A DNA stretch of 64,000 nt from the NCBI GenBank assembly GCA_029718625.1, contig CM056389.1, positions 20,865,381 through 20,929,380 on the forward strand, written 5' to 3'. The DNA comes from Synaphobranchus kaupii (lineage: Eukaryota > Chordata > Actinopteri > Anguilliformes > Synaphobranchidae). Below the pieces are notes generated by a model. That model ran no database searches. It was not told where the DNA came from and worked only from the letters and a program-made list of their open reading frames with translations. The translations under genes were made by a program, and so were the position numbers. Below, piece by piece: positions 32,948 through 43,580 of this stretch (position 1 is the first letter of the stretch; each line of letters opens with the position of its first letter).

Positions 32948-33429
32948 GTGTATGATCATAGAAATCCTATTATAGCTGCAATAACATATCTAGTTATCAT
33001 GTATTCTAGAATGGTCTGCATTGTTACCAATGCTCAAACAGTATTATCTAGTAGATGCTCTCTACTCCAAACAAAGTTACTGCAACATAATCTTGGCTTT
33101 ACTCTGAATGGTGTAAAGGCGAGCTCATACCTCTCTCCGGTTTAATGTTGGCAGTCCTCTGTTCCTACTGTGCTTTCAGGCTTTATCCTCTCTGTCCTGT
33201 CACTCATTTTCGAGGTAGAAGAGGACGGCCTTCGGACCTAGTGATGATGTAATGCACTGAAAGACGGGTGGCAGGGAAACAGGTGCAGCCTCCCTCTGAA
33301 ATATATTATTAATGTAATATTGTAGAATTTCTGTTCTTTTGTAAATAATATTTTAATATAAAGCACATACTGGTCTGGGTCCAATAAACATTTTCCATGA
33401 ATGTGCACTTCGACAACAAAAAAATCAAT

Positions 33430-33565
33430 GAAATATTTATCTAAATGTTCGAAGCATTTACTAAATGTACGAAACACTTCGGCTAAATGTGTCATACATT
33501 TCGGTAAATGTTTTGTACATTTAGCGAAATGTTTGTAGTTTAATATTTAGCTAAATGATTCATAT
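33430..33565. repeat. Degenerate 21-bp minisatellite
   Basis: Six imperfect units of about 21 bp centred on CTAAATGT-CGA-type words, AT-rich, directly upstream of OR module 2. Confidence 0.55.
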
Positions 33566-33568
33566 ATA

Positions 33569-33998
33569 CAGTGAGCACCATAATTTATTTGACAGTGACA
33601 CATTTTTTGTTATTTTGGTTCTCTAATCTAACTGAGTTTGAAAGGATATAATGACAATGAGGTTGAACTGCAGACTGTCACCTTTAATTTGAGGGTATTT
33701 GAAAATACTGGACAGTTTAACATAATGTAGAATAAAGTAATCATTTTTAATATTTGGTTGCATATTCTTTGCCTGCCATGACTTCCTGTCTGTCTGACAG
33801 CTAGCAAAGGGTATGAATACTTATGTACATGAGAGATTTCAGTTTTTGATTTTTAATACATTTGCAAAAATTTCTAAAAACATGTTTTCACTTTGTCATT
33901 ATGGGTTATTGATTGATGGGCAAAAATGGCAATTTAAATCTACAACACAATAAAGTGTGCAAAAAGTGAAGGGGTTTGAATACTTTCGAGCACCACTG
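33569..33998. mobile_element. Tc1-derived mosaic
   Basis: Flanked by TA on both sides. The left end begins CAGTGAGCACCATAATTTAT and is related to the arm of the MITE at 32262. The right end (TTTGAATACTTTCGAGCACC) is of another Tc1 terminal type, so this is probably a fusion of two elements. No protein. Confidence 0.5.
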
Positions 33999-34253
33999 TA
34001 AACCTAAAACTTGAACCGGTAACTCTTAGGCTATAGGCTATAGGGACTGGAGAGGCGATAGGAGCCAGGAGTTTCAGCAACTAACATTAATATGGTTCCC
34101 ATATGCTATAATGAAGAGACTCCTGCCTTTTTCTACTAAACTAAGGGGTTTACAGTCATATTTTCAACCCAGTTATACCCATAATACATACAATATAAGA
34201 ATAAGAATCAAAGCATGATTTTACTTAATACAAATCAAATCAATATTTATTTA

Positions 34254-35250
34254 CAGTTGAAGTTGAAATGCACCTTGGCCAAATCCATTTAAACTCATTT
34301 TCACAATTCCTGACATGAAATCCTCGTAAAGATTCCCTGTCTTAGGTCAGTTAGGCTCACAACTTTATTGTAAGAATGTGAAATATCAGAATAAGTAGAT
34401 AGAATGATTTATTTCTTTCATCACATTCCCAGTGGGTCAGAAGTTTACATACACTCTGTTAGTATTTGGTAGTATTGCCTTTAAATTGTTTAACTTGGGT
34501 CAAACGTTTCGGGTAGCCTTCCACAAGCTTCTCACAATAAGTTGCTGGAATTTTGGCCCATTCCTCCTGGCAGAACTGATGTAACTGAGTCAGGTTTGTA
34601 GGCCTCCTTGCTCGCACACACTTTTTCAGTTGTGCCCACAAATTTTCAATTGGATTGAGGTCAGGACTTTGTGATGGCCACTCCAATACCTTGACTTTGT
34701 TGTCCTTAAGCCATTTTGCCACAACTTTGGAAGTATTCTTTGGGTCATTGTCCAGGAAGTTAAAGCTTGGTCGCAAATGGCTCTTCCAAATGGCTGATGT
34801 CTTGAGATGTTGCTTCAATATATCCACATAATTTTCCTTCCACATGATGCCATCTATGTGCTTCACGGTTGGGATGGTGTTCTTCGGCTTGCAAGCCTCA
34901 CTCTTTTTCTTCTAAACATAATGATGGTCATTATGGCCAAACAGTAAAATATTTGTTTCATCAGACCAGAGGACATTTCTCCAAAAAGTAAGATCTTTGT
35001 CCCCATGTGCAGTTGCAAACTGTAGTCTGGCTTTTTTATGGCGGTTTTGGAGTAGTGGCTTCTTCCTTGCTGAGCAGCCTTTCAGGTTATGTCGATATAG
35101 GACTCGTTTTACTGTGCATATAGATACTTTTGTACCTGTTTCCTCCAGCATCTTCACAAAGTGCTTTGCTGCTGTTCTGGGATTGATTTGCACTTTTCGC
35201 ACCACAGCATGTTCATCTCTAGGAGACAGCTGCGTGGTCCCATGGTGTTT
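34254..35250 (-). pseudogene. Sleeping-Beauty-like Tc1 transposon, truncated
   Basis: One terminus is present: CAGTTGAAGTTGAAATGCAC next to TA at 34252-34253, plus the inner direct repeat with GTGGGTCAGAAGTTTACATA near 34432, the outer/inner repeat plan of Sleeping-Beauty-type elements. The minus-strand transposase relic reads VRKVQINPRTAAKHFVKMLE, VLWSDETNILLFG (first Asp), NFLDNDPKNTSKVVAKWL (second Asp) and [18 protein letters not shown] (Glu), ending GNTTKY at 34459. A deletion near 34870-34910 removes the GGSVM-type block, and the DNA-binding domain and other terminus are gone beyond about 35250. Confidence 0.88.
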
Positions 35251-35254
35251 ATAG

Positions 35255-36360
35255 GAAAATAAAGTAGGTAGGCTACATTCGTTTACTTTATTAATTCACT
35301 TTATTTATTCCACTTATTTTCTAGAACGTTTTCAAAACAGTGGCTTCACCATGACCACATCGTGGGCCAATCAACTGCGAGATTGACCTTGCCAGTTGCT
35401 AGCAAGTTCACCAGCTAGACATTTCACAGTGACCCGTTAACCTGAAGTAACATTGCTAACGTTGTATGTCGTATAGATCGCGTTAGCTCGAACTGGCTAC
35501 GTGGCTATAAGTTACCAAAGCGTAGGCTATACCAGCTGTTGCCAGTTAATGCCTGGTTCAGACTAACGCTACACAAACTCAGTCTTATGCGACAACTTTG
35601 CAACAACAGAAAAGATTACATTTTTATTGTAATATACCAATATGTAATCCTGAAATTGTATCTAGCAGACTTTCACGTTCACAACAAGGTCTGTAGGGTG
35701 GTGGGCGTGTCTCTTTCTCTGTGGGCAGGGCCAAGGATGTTGTGACAACAAATGTGGGGAAAAACTGCATCCTCTAGCTTTAAGTAGTTTATGATGTTAT
35801 CAAACTTATCGAGCTCAAGTAGGCTACTAGACCAGTGATTTGTTATTGGAACGTTCATACAACAACCCACTCTCACTCAGTCTGTAGCCGTCATTTGAAT
35901 TGAGCGGTCACGCAGCTCCCTGCACGCACCAAACTGCACTCTAACCAATTGTTACACTAGATTAAGCCTCCCCAGGGTCCTAGCGCCAGACTTTTCCTCG
36001 TGCGTTATGATTCTGGAGTGTCAACGGCGCATTTTGTCAAATAAATCTGAATAAAATGTAATGATTAAAACTAGTGGCTTAAAAAATATTTAGGGGGGCT
36101 ACAGTAAATTTTTGGGGGGCTAAAGCCCCCTAAAATAGGTCTGGCCACTGGCTAAATACCAAAATCTCAAAAAATGCCAACAGCACATTAGAAATAGCGT
36201 TAATTATGATAAAGATAAAGAGAAGTAAAATGAAATTGAGCATTTTTAAACAATTAGGCCTATGACATTTTAAAACAAGCACAAGTTTTAAAAAATGTAT
36301 GCAGATAAAATGCAATTAGGCCCTAAATACCTAAAGCGGAAAGTGATGGTTAACGTGATG
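35255..36360. repeat. Unclassified DNA-transposon-like repeat, no gene
   Basis: 35262-35340 matches 52066-52145 (shared GGCTACATTC and AATTCACTTTATTTATT). 36088-36155 carries GGGGGGCTAAAGCCCCC-like sequence typical of some hAT ends. No coding capacity; boundaries uncertain. Confidence 0.4.
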
Positions 36361-36369
36361 GTTGGCCTG

Positions 36370-36712
36370 CATTCCGTCGAGGCCTAAAGACACACCTCTT
36401 CAGACTCCACCTTGACTGATATCCTCACCTAGGAATATCAGTTCCCTGTTCCCTGTGTTTTCCTGTCTGTTTATTATAATTTATAATAGTATTTGGAATG
36501 GAAGTGTGGTGTTGCTGATTTGCCCACAGCTTACTGTGAACTACAGTCGACGTTCATTGCTAGGGATAGCTGCTACATTATGCGAAGGATGTGCTTTGCC
36601 TTGTCTGTTCTGTAATGATCTTGATGATGTCTCTGTACGCACTTACTGTACGACACTTTGGATAAAAGCGTCTGCTAAATGAATGTAATGTAATGTAATG
36701 TAATGTAACGAG
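36370..36712 (+). mobile_element. L2-type LINE 3' end
   Basis: The last codons of ORF2 read PAFRRGLKTHLFRLHLD followed by a stop near 36417, then a 3' UTR ending CACTTTGGATAAAAGCGTCT and ATGTA repeats. Matches the nested tail at 15948-16128. Severely 5' truncated, as usual for LINE copies. Confidence 0.85.
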
Positions 36713-37060
36713 AATTATCGTCCGTAGGCTATTTAAAAGTCGAAGTCACACGGACGTCGTGCACCACGTGGGTGTATGTTTGTGGGGGTTAACATGAATA
36801 AAATGCCCTATTAAATCATTCATAATACAATTTATTCGTTGATGGATATAGGCCTAATATCATTATTTGTTTTATTTGGTGCACTGACAATGTGTTGATC
36901 TTTTTAAAAAGAGCATTTTTTTTTTACTGTTTAAGTGCGGTGCGCTCTTATAGTACTACACCCCTGCCGTATAGTCCACAAAATGTTTGGAAGCCATTAT
37001 CCTGGAATGATTGGTTACTTAGCTAAGAACTCTTTGAGCTAGCTCGCAAGCTAATGCTGT
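36713..37060. other. No gene seen
   Basis: AT-rich; contains a CGTCGTGCACCACGTG segment near 36753-36768 with no recognised role. Confidence 0.4.
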
Positions 37061-38064
37061 TTACAGTTGTAACGGCAGGTTCCCTGCACCTCTCTCTCTG
37101 AGTTTGGTCAGCGCCTCCTGGGAGGTGTGGGAGATAAAGACCACTGCGTCACTGAAGCGTTGCATTGAATGCCCAAATAAAACCCTTTGTACAATGTTGT
37201 TATTGTTTTTCTTTTTTCCCTCAGAGGCACACCTTGTAGCCCACCTCATCATCAACTGCACAAATCGCCTCATTTACACACCAGATTTCCTTGAAGTTAC
37301 GTACATTGCTATGCAATTTAAAATACACATATTCTATTTTAAGTCGTTCCAAAACCATCCCCCTAAAAACCAGCAATGGATCAGTTGCCTGCCCCACTTT
37401 TATTTTGTTTTTCCTTGTGAGCCCAAGCCTCCCACACAAGTTCTTCAGCAACGCAAATAAGGCTGACAAGCGCTCACAATGGGCAAACAGATGGAACACC
37501 GACTCCCCTTCCCCACAGAAGGGGCAGCCCTCCCCCAGTGCATGGTCAATGTGTGCCAGGTGCCTGTTGGTGGCTATGGCTCCATGTATAAGCCTCCACT
37601 GGAGGTCCCCTGACCGCTTTGGTACTGGAGTTTTATAAATCAATCTCCAGTTCTTTAAAGAGGGGGTAAAATTTGACCCCAACCCCTGCCAAACACCTGC
37701 CCGCACCTCCCCCAAGGAGAGAAGGTGCCAAACCTTTGTACATGCTGTGTACAAGGCCCTCTTGCTTATCACCTTAAAATCACCCAACAAAGGAGTCCTA
37801 AAAGTTAAAAGTTTCCCCTGTTCCTCTTGCCATTCTCCCACCGCCGCCTGCACATGAATGGGTGGGAACACAGGGGCCTCAGTGAATGAAGGTGTCAGAG
37901 TTCTGTCTTCTCCAGCCAAGGCAGACACCGCCGCCTACACTCTTAAAAGGATCTTCTCTACCAGCCGCACAGAGTGCACCCCCCTCTGTGCAGCAACGTC
38001 CACTGCATCCCTCCAGCCACCGCATTCCGAGCTCCGCAAATGTTCCAGCTTTGCGATCCCATGC
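37061..38064 (-). pseudogene. LINE ORF2 C-terminus with zf-RVT domain
   Basis: The minus-strand frame 37928-37221 and its upstream continuation in another frame (GIAKLEHLRSSECGGWRDAV) are the C-terminal part of an L1/Tx1-type ORF2. WRLIHGAIATNRHLAHI followed by CPFCGEGESVFHLFAHC is the zinc-binding zf-RVT motif (Cys, Cys, His, Cys). It stops abruptly at about 38064 where the Harbinger element begins, so RT and endonuclease are missing. The 3' UTR runs to about 37061. Confidence 0.82.
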
Positions 38065-39411
38065 CCGGTTGCACAAAAGAGCTTAAGTTAAATTCTCCCT
38101 TAGAATTACCCTTAAGTATTCCTTAAAGCTAAGTGAGTTGCATAAAAAAATCATTAAGTGTTACTTAAGGGAAATATTAAGGTTCCACTTAAGAAAACCC
38201 TTAAGTGTTTTAATTGTACTTAAGTAATCCCTTAGAGTCCGTTGGGTTGCACAAAACTCCTTAACCGCCATTTCCTTTAGGATTTTTTAAGGCTATAAAT
38301 ATATTCCCTTAACTTTTCCTTTAAAAACGCAAACATGGCTGAATTTTTGTATCCATTGGAAGAGGAAAAAGTGAGACTACATCGACAAGTGTTTCGGGAC
38401 CGGGAAAACCCATTAGACCACCTGAGTGATGAAAAATTATTTACTGAATACAGATTTGACCGTCCATCAATTTTTAGTATTACCGCAGATTTAGAAGACG
38501 ACTTGAGCCATCAAACTCAGCGTAATCATGCTCTACCTCCAGTTTTGCAGGTACTAATTGCACTCCGTTTTTTCGCAACGGGAAGCTTTCAGTCGGTGAT
38601 TGGCGATGTATTTCGAGTGCACAAATCAACTGTGTGCCGAGTTGTGCACAAGGTGGCTGATGCGCTATGTCGCCGTTTGAATACGTTTGTCAAATTTCCA
38701 TCGAGGCATGATCAGGGTGTAATTCAGGCGGAATTTTTTCGAATGGCTGGATTTCCACGTATTTGTGGAGTCATTGACGGGACACATGTCCGAATCCAAG
38801 CGCCCAGAATACACGAAGACCAATATGTAAATCGGAAGAATTTCCACTCAATTAATGTTCAGCTGGTGTGTGATCATCAATCGAAAATCACCAACATCGT
38901 CGCATCATGGCCCGGGAGCACACATGACTCGAGGATGCTCAGCGAAAGCAAGCTCGGAAGAGACTTTGAGTCCGGAAAACACAGTGGTGTCCTGCTTGGT
39001 GACAGTGGGTACCCCTGTCGTCCGTGGCTTATGACACCATTCATAAATCCAGCCAACCCTGCCCAGGTAACCACTGACTTTTCCCCCTTTCATTTTCCCC
39101 CTGGTGTTATCAGCCTACTGTTTATTTAGCCTACTGTTTATACTATTTTCGATGAAGTAGTAGACCTAAGCACTGTCTCAATTCACCAGGAAACCTACAA
39201 CAGCGCATTGACTCACACAAGGTCAATCATTGGGAGGACAATCGGACAGCTGAAAAGGAGATTCCACAGCTTACATTCTGAACTGCGAGTGGAGCCACCG
39301 AGAGCCTGCGGAATCATCCTTGCCTGTGCTGTACTCTTCAACCGATCAAAAAGCAGTAGCCTAGGCTATTCGAAAAACAATAAATGCAATATTCACTGGA
39401 CAAGGTTTTGA
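38065..39411 (+). mobile_element. PIF/Harbinger transposon, one terminus found
   Basis: The left edge starts CCCGGTTGCACAAAAGAGCT and is followed by 270 bp dense in CTTAAG words (at least ten), probably transposase-binding repeats. The transposase gene follows on the plus strand. A matching right inverted repeat is not visible before about 39830, so the right end may be lost or diverged. No companion Myb-like gene seen. Confidence 0.65.
38335..39411 (+). CDS. HARBI1-like transposase, two exons, catalytic Glu replaced
   Basis: Exon 1 is 38335-39066 (244 codons); an intron with GTAACC donor and TTCACCAG acceptor (39067-39189) leads to exon 2 at 39190-39411, for 317 aa in phase 0. Domains: an N-terminal region, the helix-turn-helix VFRVHKSTVCRVVHKVADAL (92-111), then the nuclease fold with CGVIDGTHVRI (Asp148) and LLGDSGYPCRPWLMTP (Asp223). 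The third catalytic residue should be Glu in the (V/I)IERT-type motif, but here the text is SIIGRTIGQLKRRF with Gly at 259, 35 residues after Asp223. The usual CAVLHN ending reads CAVLFN. Intact otherwise, so the frame is young or was recently active. As read, the protein should bind DNA but not cut it. Confidence 0.85.
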
Positions 39412-39835
39412 ACTTTTTTCAGTCACAAACCATTCTATTTACTTACAGGCTGTATTCCTAGATAAATAGAGCTGTATTGTAATGACATCTGAAGCGCATT
39501 TTCAGAACTCAAATGTCCGTCTATTGCCGTACGCGAGGTGTTATCAGCTCCTTTGTAATGGATAGCCATTGTCTCGTACCATCGCACATCGCCTGGATGT
39601 TGATGGAGTGGGCTGAGAGCAATTCAATGTGGCATCGTTCCCCTTCGCTGAGGGAAAGGTACGCTATGGACCCTTTTTTTAAAATATAGCCTACACAATA
39701 ATAATATTTCACATTGTAATCTTGATATTTTAGTCATGCTTGTGCGCGCCCCTGTGTGTAACAGACAGGAGGGTACGCGCGTTGTGTACACGCCTATGTA
39801 GACGCACTTATATGCGCCGTTAAAATAACATGTAA
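39412..39835. other. No gene seen
   Basis: Downstream of the Harbinger transposase. No inverted-repeat partner to 38065 found and no protein-like frame. Confidence 0.4.
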
Positions 39836-40072
39836 ACAACTGCGACATGACTTTAGACCAGGTTTGTGGTGGTTCTAGCGCAAGCGCTTTCTGCTGGCTC
39901 AAGATAGCAATACGCCAAAAATAATCCTGGCCACTCCTCATCTTAAGACCAACACGCCCAGTTCACTTGCAACGGGCGCAAGAATATATACGCATTATAA
40001 TGAACCCAGCGCCGGATAGCAAAAACACTTGTGTTTGGGTTAGTGCCGCTTTGCGCCAGGTGTAAGATAGGG
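39836..40072 (+). repeat. Harbinger-type MITE fragment, copy a
   Basis: Matches 53768-53791 plus 56148-56375: shared words ACCAGGTTTGTGGTGG, CTCAAGATAGCAATAC and GGTGTAAGATAGGGCCC. The GGGCCCTATCTTACACC end suits a Harbinger MITE. The left terminus is not recognised. Confidence 0.55.
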
Positions 40073-40076
40073 CCCT

Positions 40077-40660
40077 TGATATCTTATTTTCTGGTACTCT
40101 TACAAGCGATACTATAATGTCTCTGCATTTGAATGGATCTCTATGGGAATTGGGGGGTGGGACTAGATTTAGCTGTAAATTATGCTGGAACAGTATGGAA
40201 TACATGATTGTTAAAATGGCTGTAAGTCATCAAGGGTCTGAGGTATCAAACAAGCCTCATACTATCACTCTGCTGCCAGATATGCAGTAGATATGGATGG
40301 ATCACTTTAAGGGTTCTTTCTCCAGACAGATTTTCCTATTGAACTCTATGGAAAAATAAGTCAGGATAAGAAACCCAGAGACTTATTTCTCCATAGAGTT
40401 CAATAGGAAACTTTGTCAGGAGAAACAACCCTTAAAGTGATCCATCCATATCTACTGCATATCTGGCAGCAGAGTGATGGTTTGAGGCTTGTTTCATACC
40501 TCAGACCCTTGATGATTTACAGCCATTTAGCCAACCATGGGTTCTATACCATTCCTGTGTAATTTACAGCTTAATCTAGTCCCATCCCCCAATTCCCATA
40601 GAGATCCATTCAAATGTAGAGAGGTTATAGAATCGCTATGCTTATTTTAAAAACGTAGTT
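40077..40660. repeat. Palindromic pair of repeat R1
   Basis: Two copies of R1 in opposite orientation (about 40077-40361 minus, 40379-40660 plus) meet head to head around 40370 with a spacer under 20 bp. Shared words include CTGGCAGCAGAGTGATGGTT and AATTCCCATAGAGATCC. Single-stranded DNA here could fold into a hairpin of more than 250 bp. Confidence 0.85.
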
Positions 40661-40680
40661 ATATAAATATAAAAGTAATA

Positions 40681-40905
40681 TTTAAAAAAAAATAAAGCTT
40701 AATAATTGCAATTTCTTAGTTATGCTGTCCTTTCTCATGTTTTATTTGTGAGTTAAAAAATAAATATTATACAGTAACAATAAAAACCATTCAACGCTAC
40801 ACATTATGTAAGATTGCATCCATATACCTGCTCTAATTGCCCCTTCTTACTTGTATTGTATTTTTTTTAATCGACTTGTGTGTTTACCTTTTATGTAGTT
40901 TTTTT
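40681..40905 (-). repeat. Inverted copy of OR downstream flank
   Basis: This is the reverse complement of 41993-42215 in OR module 3 with only scattered differences, for example GCATCCATATACCTGCTCTA and AAAGCTTAATAATTGCAAT. It holds no receptor sequence. It marks an inverted partial duplication, or the remnant of a fourth OR unit. Confidence 0.85.
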
Positions 40906-40939
40906 AAAATTAAACTAAATGTACAAAACATTGGGGTGT

Positions 40940-41510
40940 CTCAGTGACGATCACTTTAAGGGTTGTTTCTCCTGACAAATTTTCCTATTGAACTCTATGG
41001 AAAAATAAGTCAGGAGAATGACTGACTTGATGACTTAGAGCCCTTTAGCCAACCATGTGTTCCATACTGTTCCACTGTAATTTACAGCTAAATCTAGTCC
41101 CACCCTCAATTCCCATAGAGATCCATTCAAATGTGGAGAGATATCAATTTACATAAATTTGTGTAATTTACACAATTTACTGTTGATCAAGATATCAACA
41201 GTCTTTTGATATCCTTTTTATATCCAGTCCTGATAGCATTAACTGTTCCATGTGGAATGTTCCAAACAGGTCTTTTTTTTGCCCCTGTCCCAACTTTTTT
41301 GGAACGTGTTGCAGGCATCAAATTTGGAATTTGTGTATATTTACAAAAATCTATTAAGTTGATAAGGTAAAACATTAAATATATTTTCTTTGTCTTGTTT
41401 TCAGTTAAATATATGTAAAAGATAATTTACAAATCACTGCTTTCTGCTTTTATGTGCATTTTACATACTGTCCCAACTTTTTTGGAATTGGGGTTTGTAT
41501 TTCAATAGAA
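40940..41510 (+). repeat. Dispersed repeat R1, copy d
   Basis: Resembles 22936-23471 through its full length, ending with CCCAACTTTTTTGGAATTGG and TGTA. Such ends are found on non-autonomous DNA transposons in fish. Non-coding. Confidence 0.65.
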
Positions 41511-42393
41511 AAAATGTATTTAGAATTAAGAAAATATTTAAAACGATATAAGTTCTGAAATACATATTCTTATATTACTGTGGATATGCCCTCATTCACA
41601 CTCAGATTTACCAAAAAACTTCTAAAAATGTATTTAATCTTTTTTTTTTTTAAACACACTACATCCCCCACCCCATGAGACTGGGGAATCCCTGCAGCAG
41701 AGAGTGAGAACGAGACAGAGTGTGGCAAAAGCCCCCGATAAGTGTTTGTGTTTTGGTTTATTTTGCCTTTCTTATTTCAGTTAATTATATTTGCCGGGAT
41801 CCCATGAGTGATCATTGCTGCATTCCCATTACCTCCAAGGATTTTAAGAAAAAAAATGCACGATTAAATTTGTTCCTCAGTTATGTAATGATTCTTAAGC
41901 CTGTTGATCTGCCATTTTAACCGCCTTTAGCTTGTTTGTGGGAGATTAAATGGTCTTTATTTGTATCAAGCTTTATGTAAGAGTGTTGACAGTTACATAA
42001 AAGGAAAACACACAAGTCGATAAAGAAATACGGTACAAGTAAGAAGGGGCAATTAGAGCAGGTATATGGATGCAATCTTACATAATGTGCAGTGTTGAAT
42101 GGTTTTAATTGTTACTGTATAATATTTATTTTTTAACTCACAAATAAAACATGAGAAAGGACAGCATAACTAAGAGATTGCAATTATTAAGCTTTATGTT
42201 AAAAAATACATTACTTTTATATTTATATAACTACATTTTTAAAATCTAGGAATGCTTTTTATAATGCTTTTTTAATGGGTAAAAAATACAGGGGCTGGTT
42301 CTCATTGAGCCAGAACAACACCAGAAGTGTACAGCAAAGGAAAACCATTGTAGGATTTCACTTCAAATCTCCTCTGCCCAGCTGTCACAAAAC

Positions 42394-42399
42394 TTTATT
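42394..42399 (-). promoter_or_regulatory. Poly(A) signal AATAAA of OR pseudogene
   Basis: AATAAA on the minus strand about 240 nt past the stop, in the same context as in the two intact genes. Confidence 0.55.
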
Positions 42400-42639
42400 G
42401 CAACTTTTAGAATGAAGCAGTAATGATATATAATTATCCAATGAAAATAGTTTTTACCATCCTCCAAACTACTTTACAGCTATGTCTGAAAAAAGGTCCA
42501 TTTGACACTTTTTACTGTATAAAATGTTTTAGATATGCAGTTGTGATGAGAACGCAACATTAAAAAAAAAAGTCCTCAACGTAAAAAATGAATTTTTAAA
42601 AACGTAATTTCGATAACTGGGTGGTACATATTGGTTTCC

Positions 42640-43580
42640 TTATTTCAGCAAGACCGTGGATTTGAAAAACTTCACAATGTTTGTGCGAATATCTTTCATG
42701 GCAATGCCGTAGATGATTGGGTTGACCATGGGGGGCATGATGATAGCTATAATTACACAGAACTTCTTGGTATTGAAGCTGATCCCTTGGATCTTGTAGG
42801 CCGCGACAACAATGAATGTGCAGAGCTCAAAGAGGATACAAACAGTGAGATGGGAGGCGCACGTCTGTATGGCCTTGCTCCTACTGTTTTTCTCCTGTTT
42901 GACCACACACGCAATGAGGATCTTCACATAGGTAAAGGCGATGACTAAGCAGGAGTTTGTAGTTAATAACCAAGATGTACATAAAAAGTACATGTTGTTG
43001 ATGGGGGTGGGGATGCATGCCAGGCTCATAATGACTCCATTAGTACAGCTTAATGAATGTCCCACACAGTGGCGTTGTCACGTTCATAATGAAAAGGATC
43101 GTGACCTGGCAGATCGTGATGAACCAGGCCAGAAAACACAGTGAGACCAGTCTCCCAGTGGTCATGATGGTAGTGCAGTGGCTTGCAGATGGCCATGTAG
43201 TGGTCATACGCCATGGCTGATATAATGGTACAAGCAGACGCGCTGTAAAAGTGCACGCAGAAGGCCTGGATGATGGCCGCCACATAGCCGATGGTCTTGT
43301 TCCCTGTCAGGAAGTTGGACATCAGCTGGGTCATGATTACCGTGCCCCCGAGCAGGTCACACGCTGCCAGGTTGCAGATCATCACGTACATGGGCTTGTG
43401 GAGCTTGATATTTGCGGCGATCACCATAACTACGATGACGTTTCCCAGCAGCATCACGGTGTACACGAGGAGCGTGACCGCAAACAGGGGGTACCGCTGC
43501 CTGGTTATGATGAAACCTTCCACAGTGAACACGATGGGCTTCTTCAAAGGTACATATGAAACATTTTCCATCTCTGCCAT
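42640..43580 (-). pseudogene. Olfactory receptor 3, pseudogene
   Basis: Paralog of the two intact receptors. The first part keeps MAEMENVSYV, LLGNVIVV, HKPMYVMICNLAACD and a TM3 end, but the DRY motif reads DHY (MAYDHYMAICKPLHY). A 5-bp deletion at about 43170 (compared with both paralogs) shifts the frame within the second intracellular loop, and an 8-bp deletion near 43046-43055 in extracellular loop 2 shifts it again and creates a stop after TFIKLY. The distal frame then reads to PPMVNPIIYGIAMKDIR and TVLLK. A 3-bp in-frame deletion removes one residue near position 29. Two independent frameshifts and loss of Arg in DRY make it non-functional. Confidence 0.95.

Larger units (their letters stand above)
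31370..33190 (-). promoter_or_regulatory. OR2 leader: intron expanded to 1755 nt
   Basis: The acceptor TTTTTCAG (ending at 31376) lies 6 nt before the ATG and the donor GAGAG/GTATGA is at 33130, homologous to the OR1 and OR3 sites. Here the intron is 1755 nt rather than about 160 because a Tc1 remnant (31490-32043), a palindromic MITE (32262-32852) and simple repeats sit in it. The ATAAAGC box (about 33183-33190) is kept. The exon assignment is inferred from conservation. Confidence 0.55.
29887..33415. repeat. OR duplication module 2
   Basis: The flanks match modules 1 and 3: downstream from about 29887 (GTGTTGAATGGTTTT) to 30418, and upstream from 31370 to 31440 and again from about 32945 to 33415. 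The break holds the two transposons that expanded the leader intron. Confidence 0.8.

Noticed and set aside
37104..37460. 118-codon plus-strand frame
   Set aside because: Antisense to the LINE ORF2 C-terminus, whose zf-RVT motif is clear on the minus strand.
38335..39411. Domesticated host HARBI1 gene
   Set aside because: It lies beside a transposon terminus, the catalytic Glu is mutated in one copy only as far as visible, and there is no evidence for conserved location.
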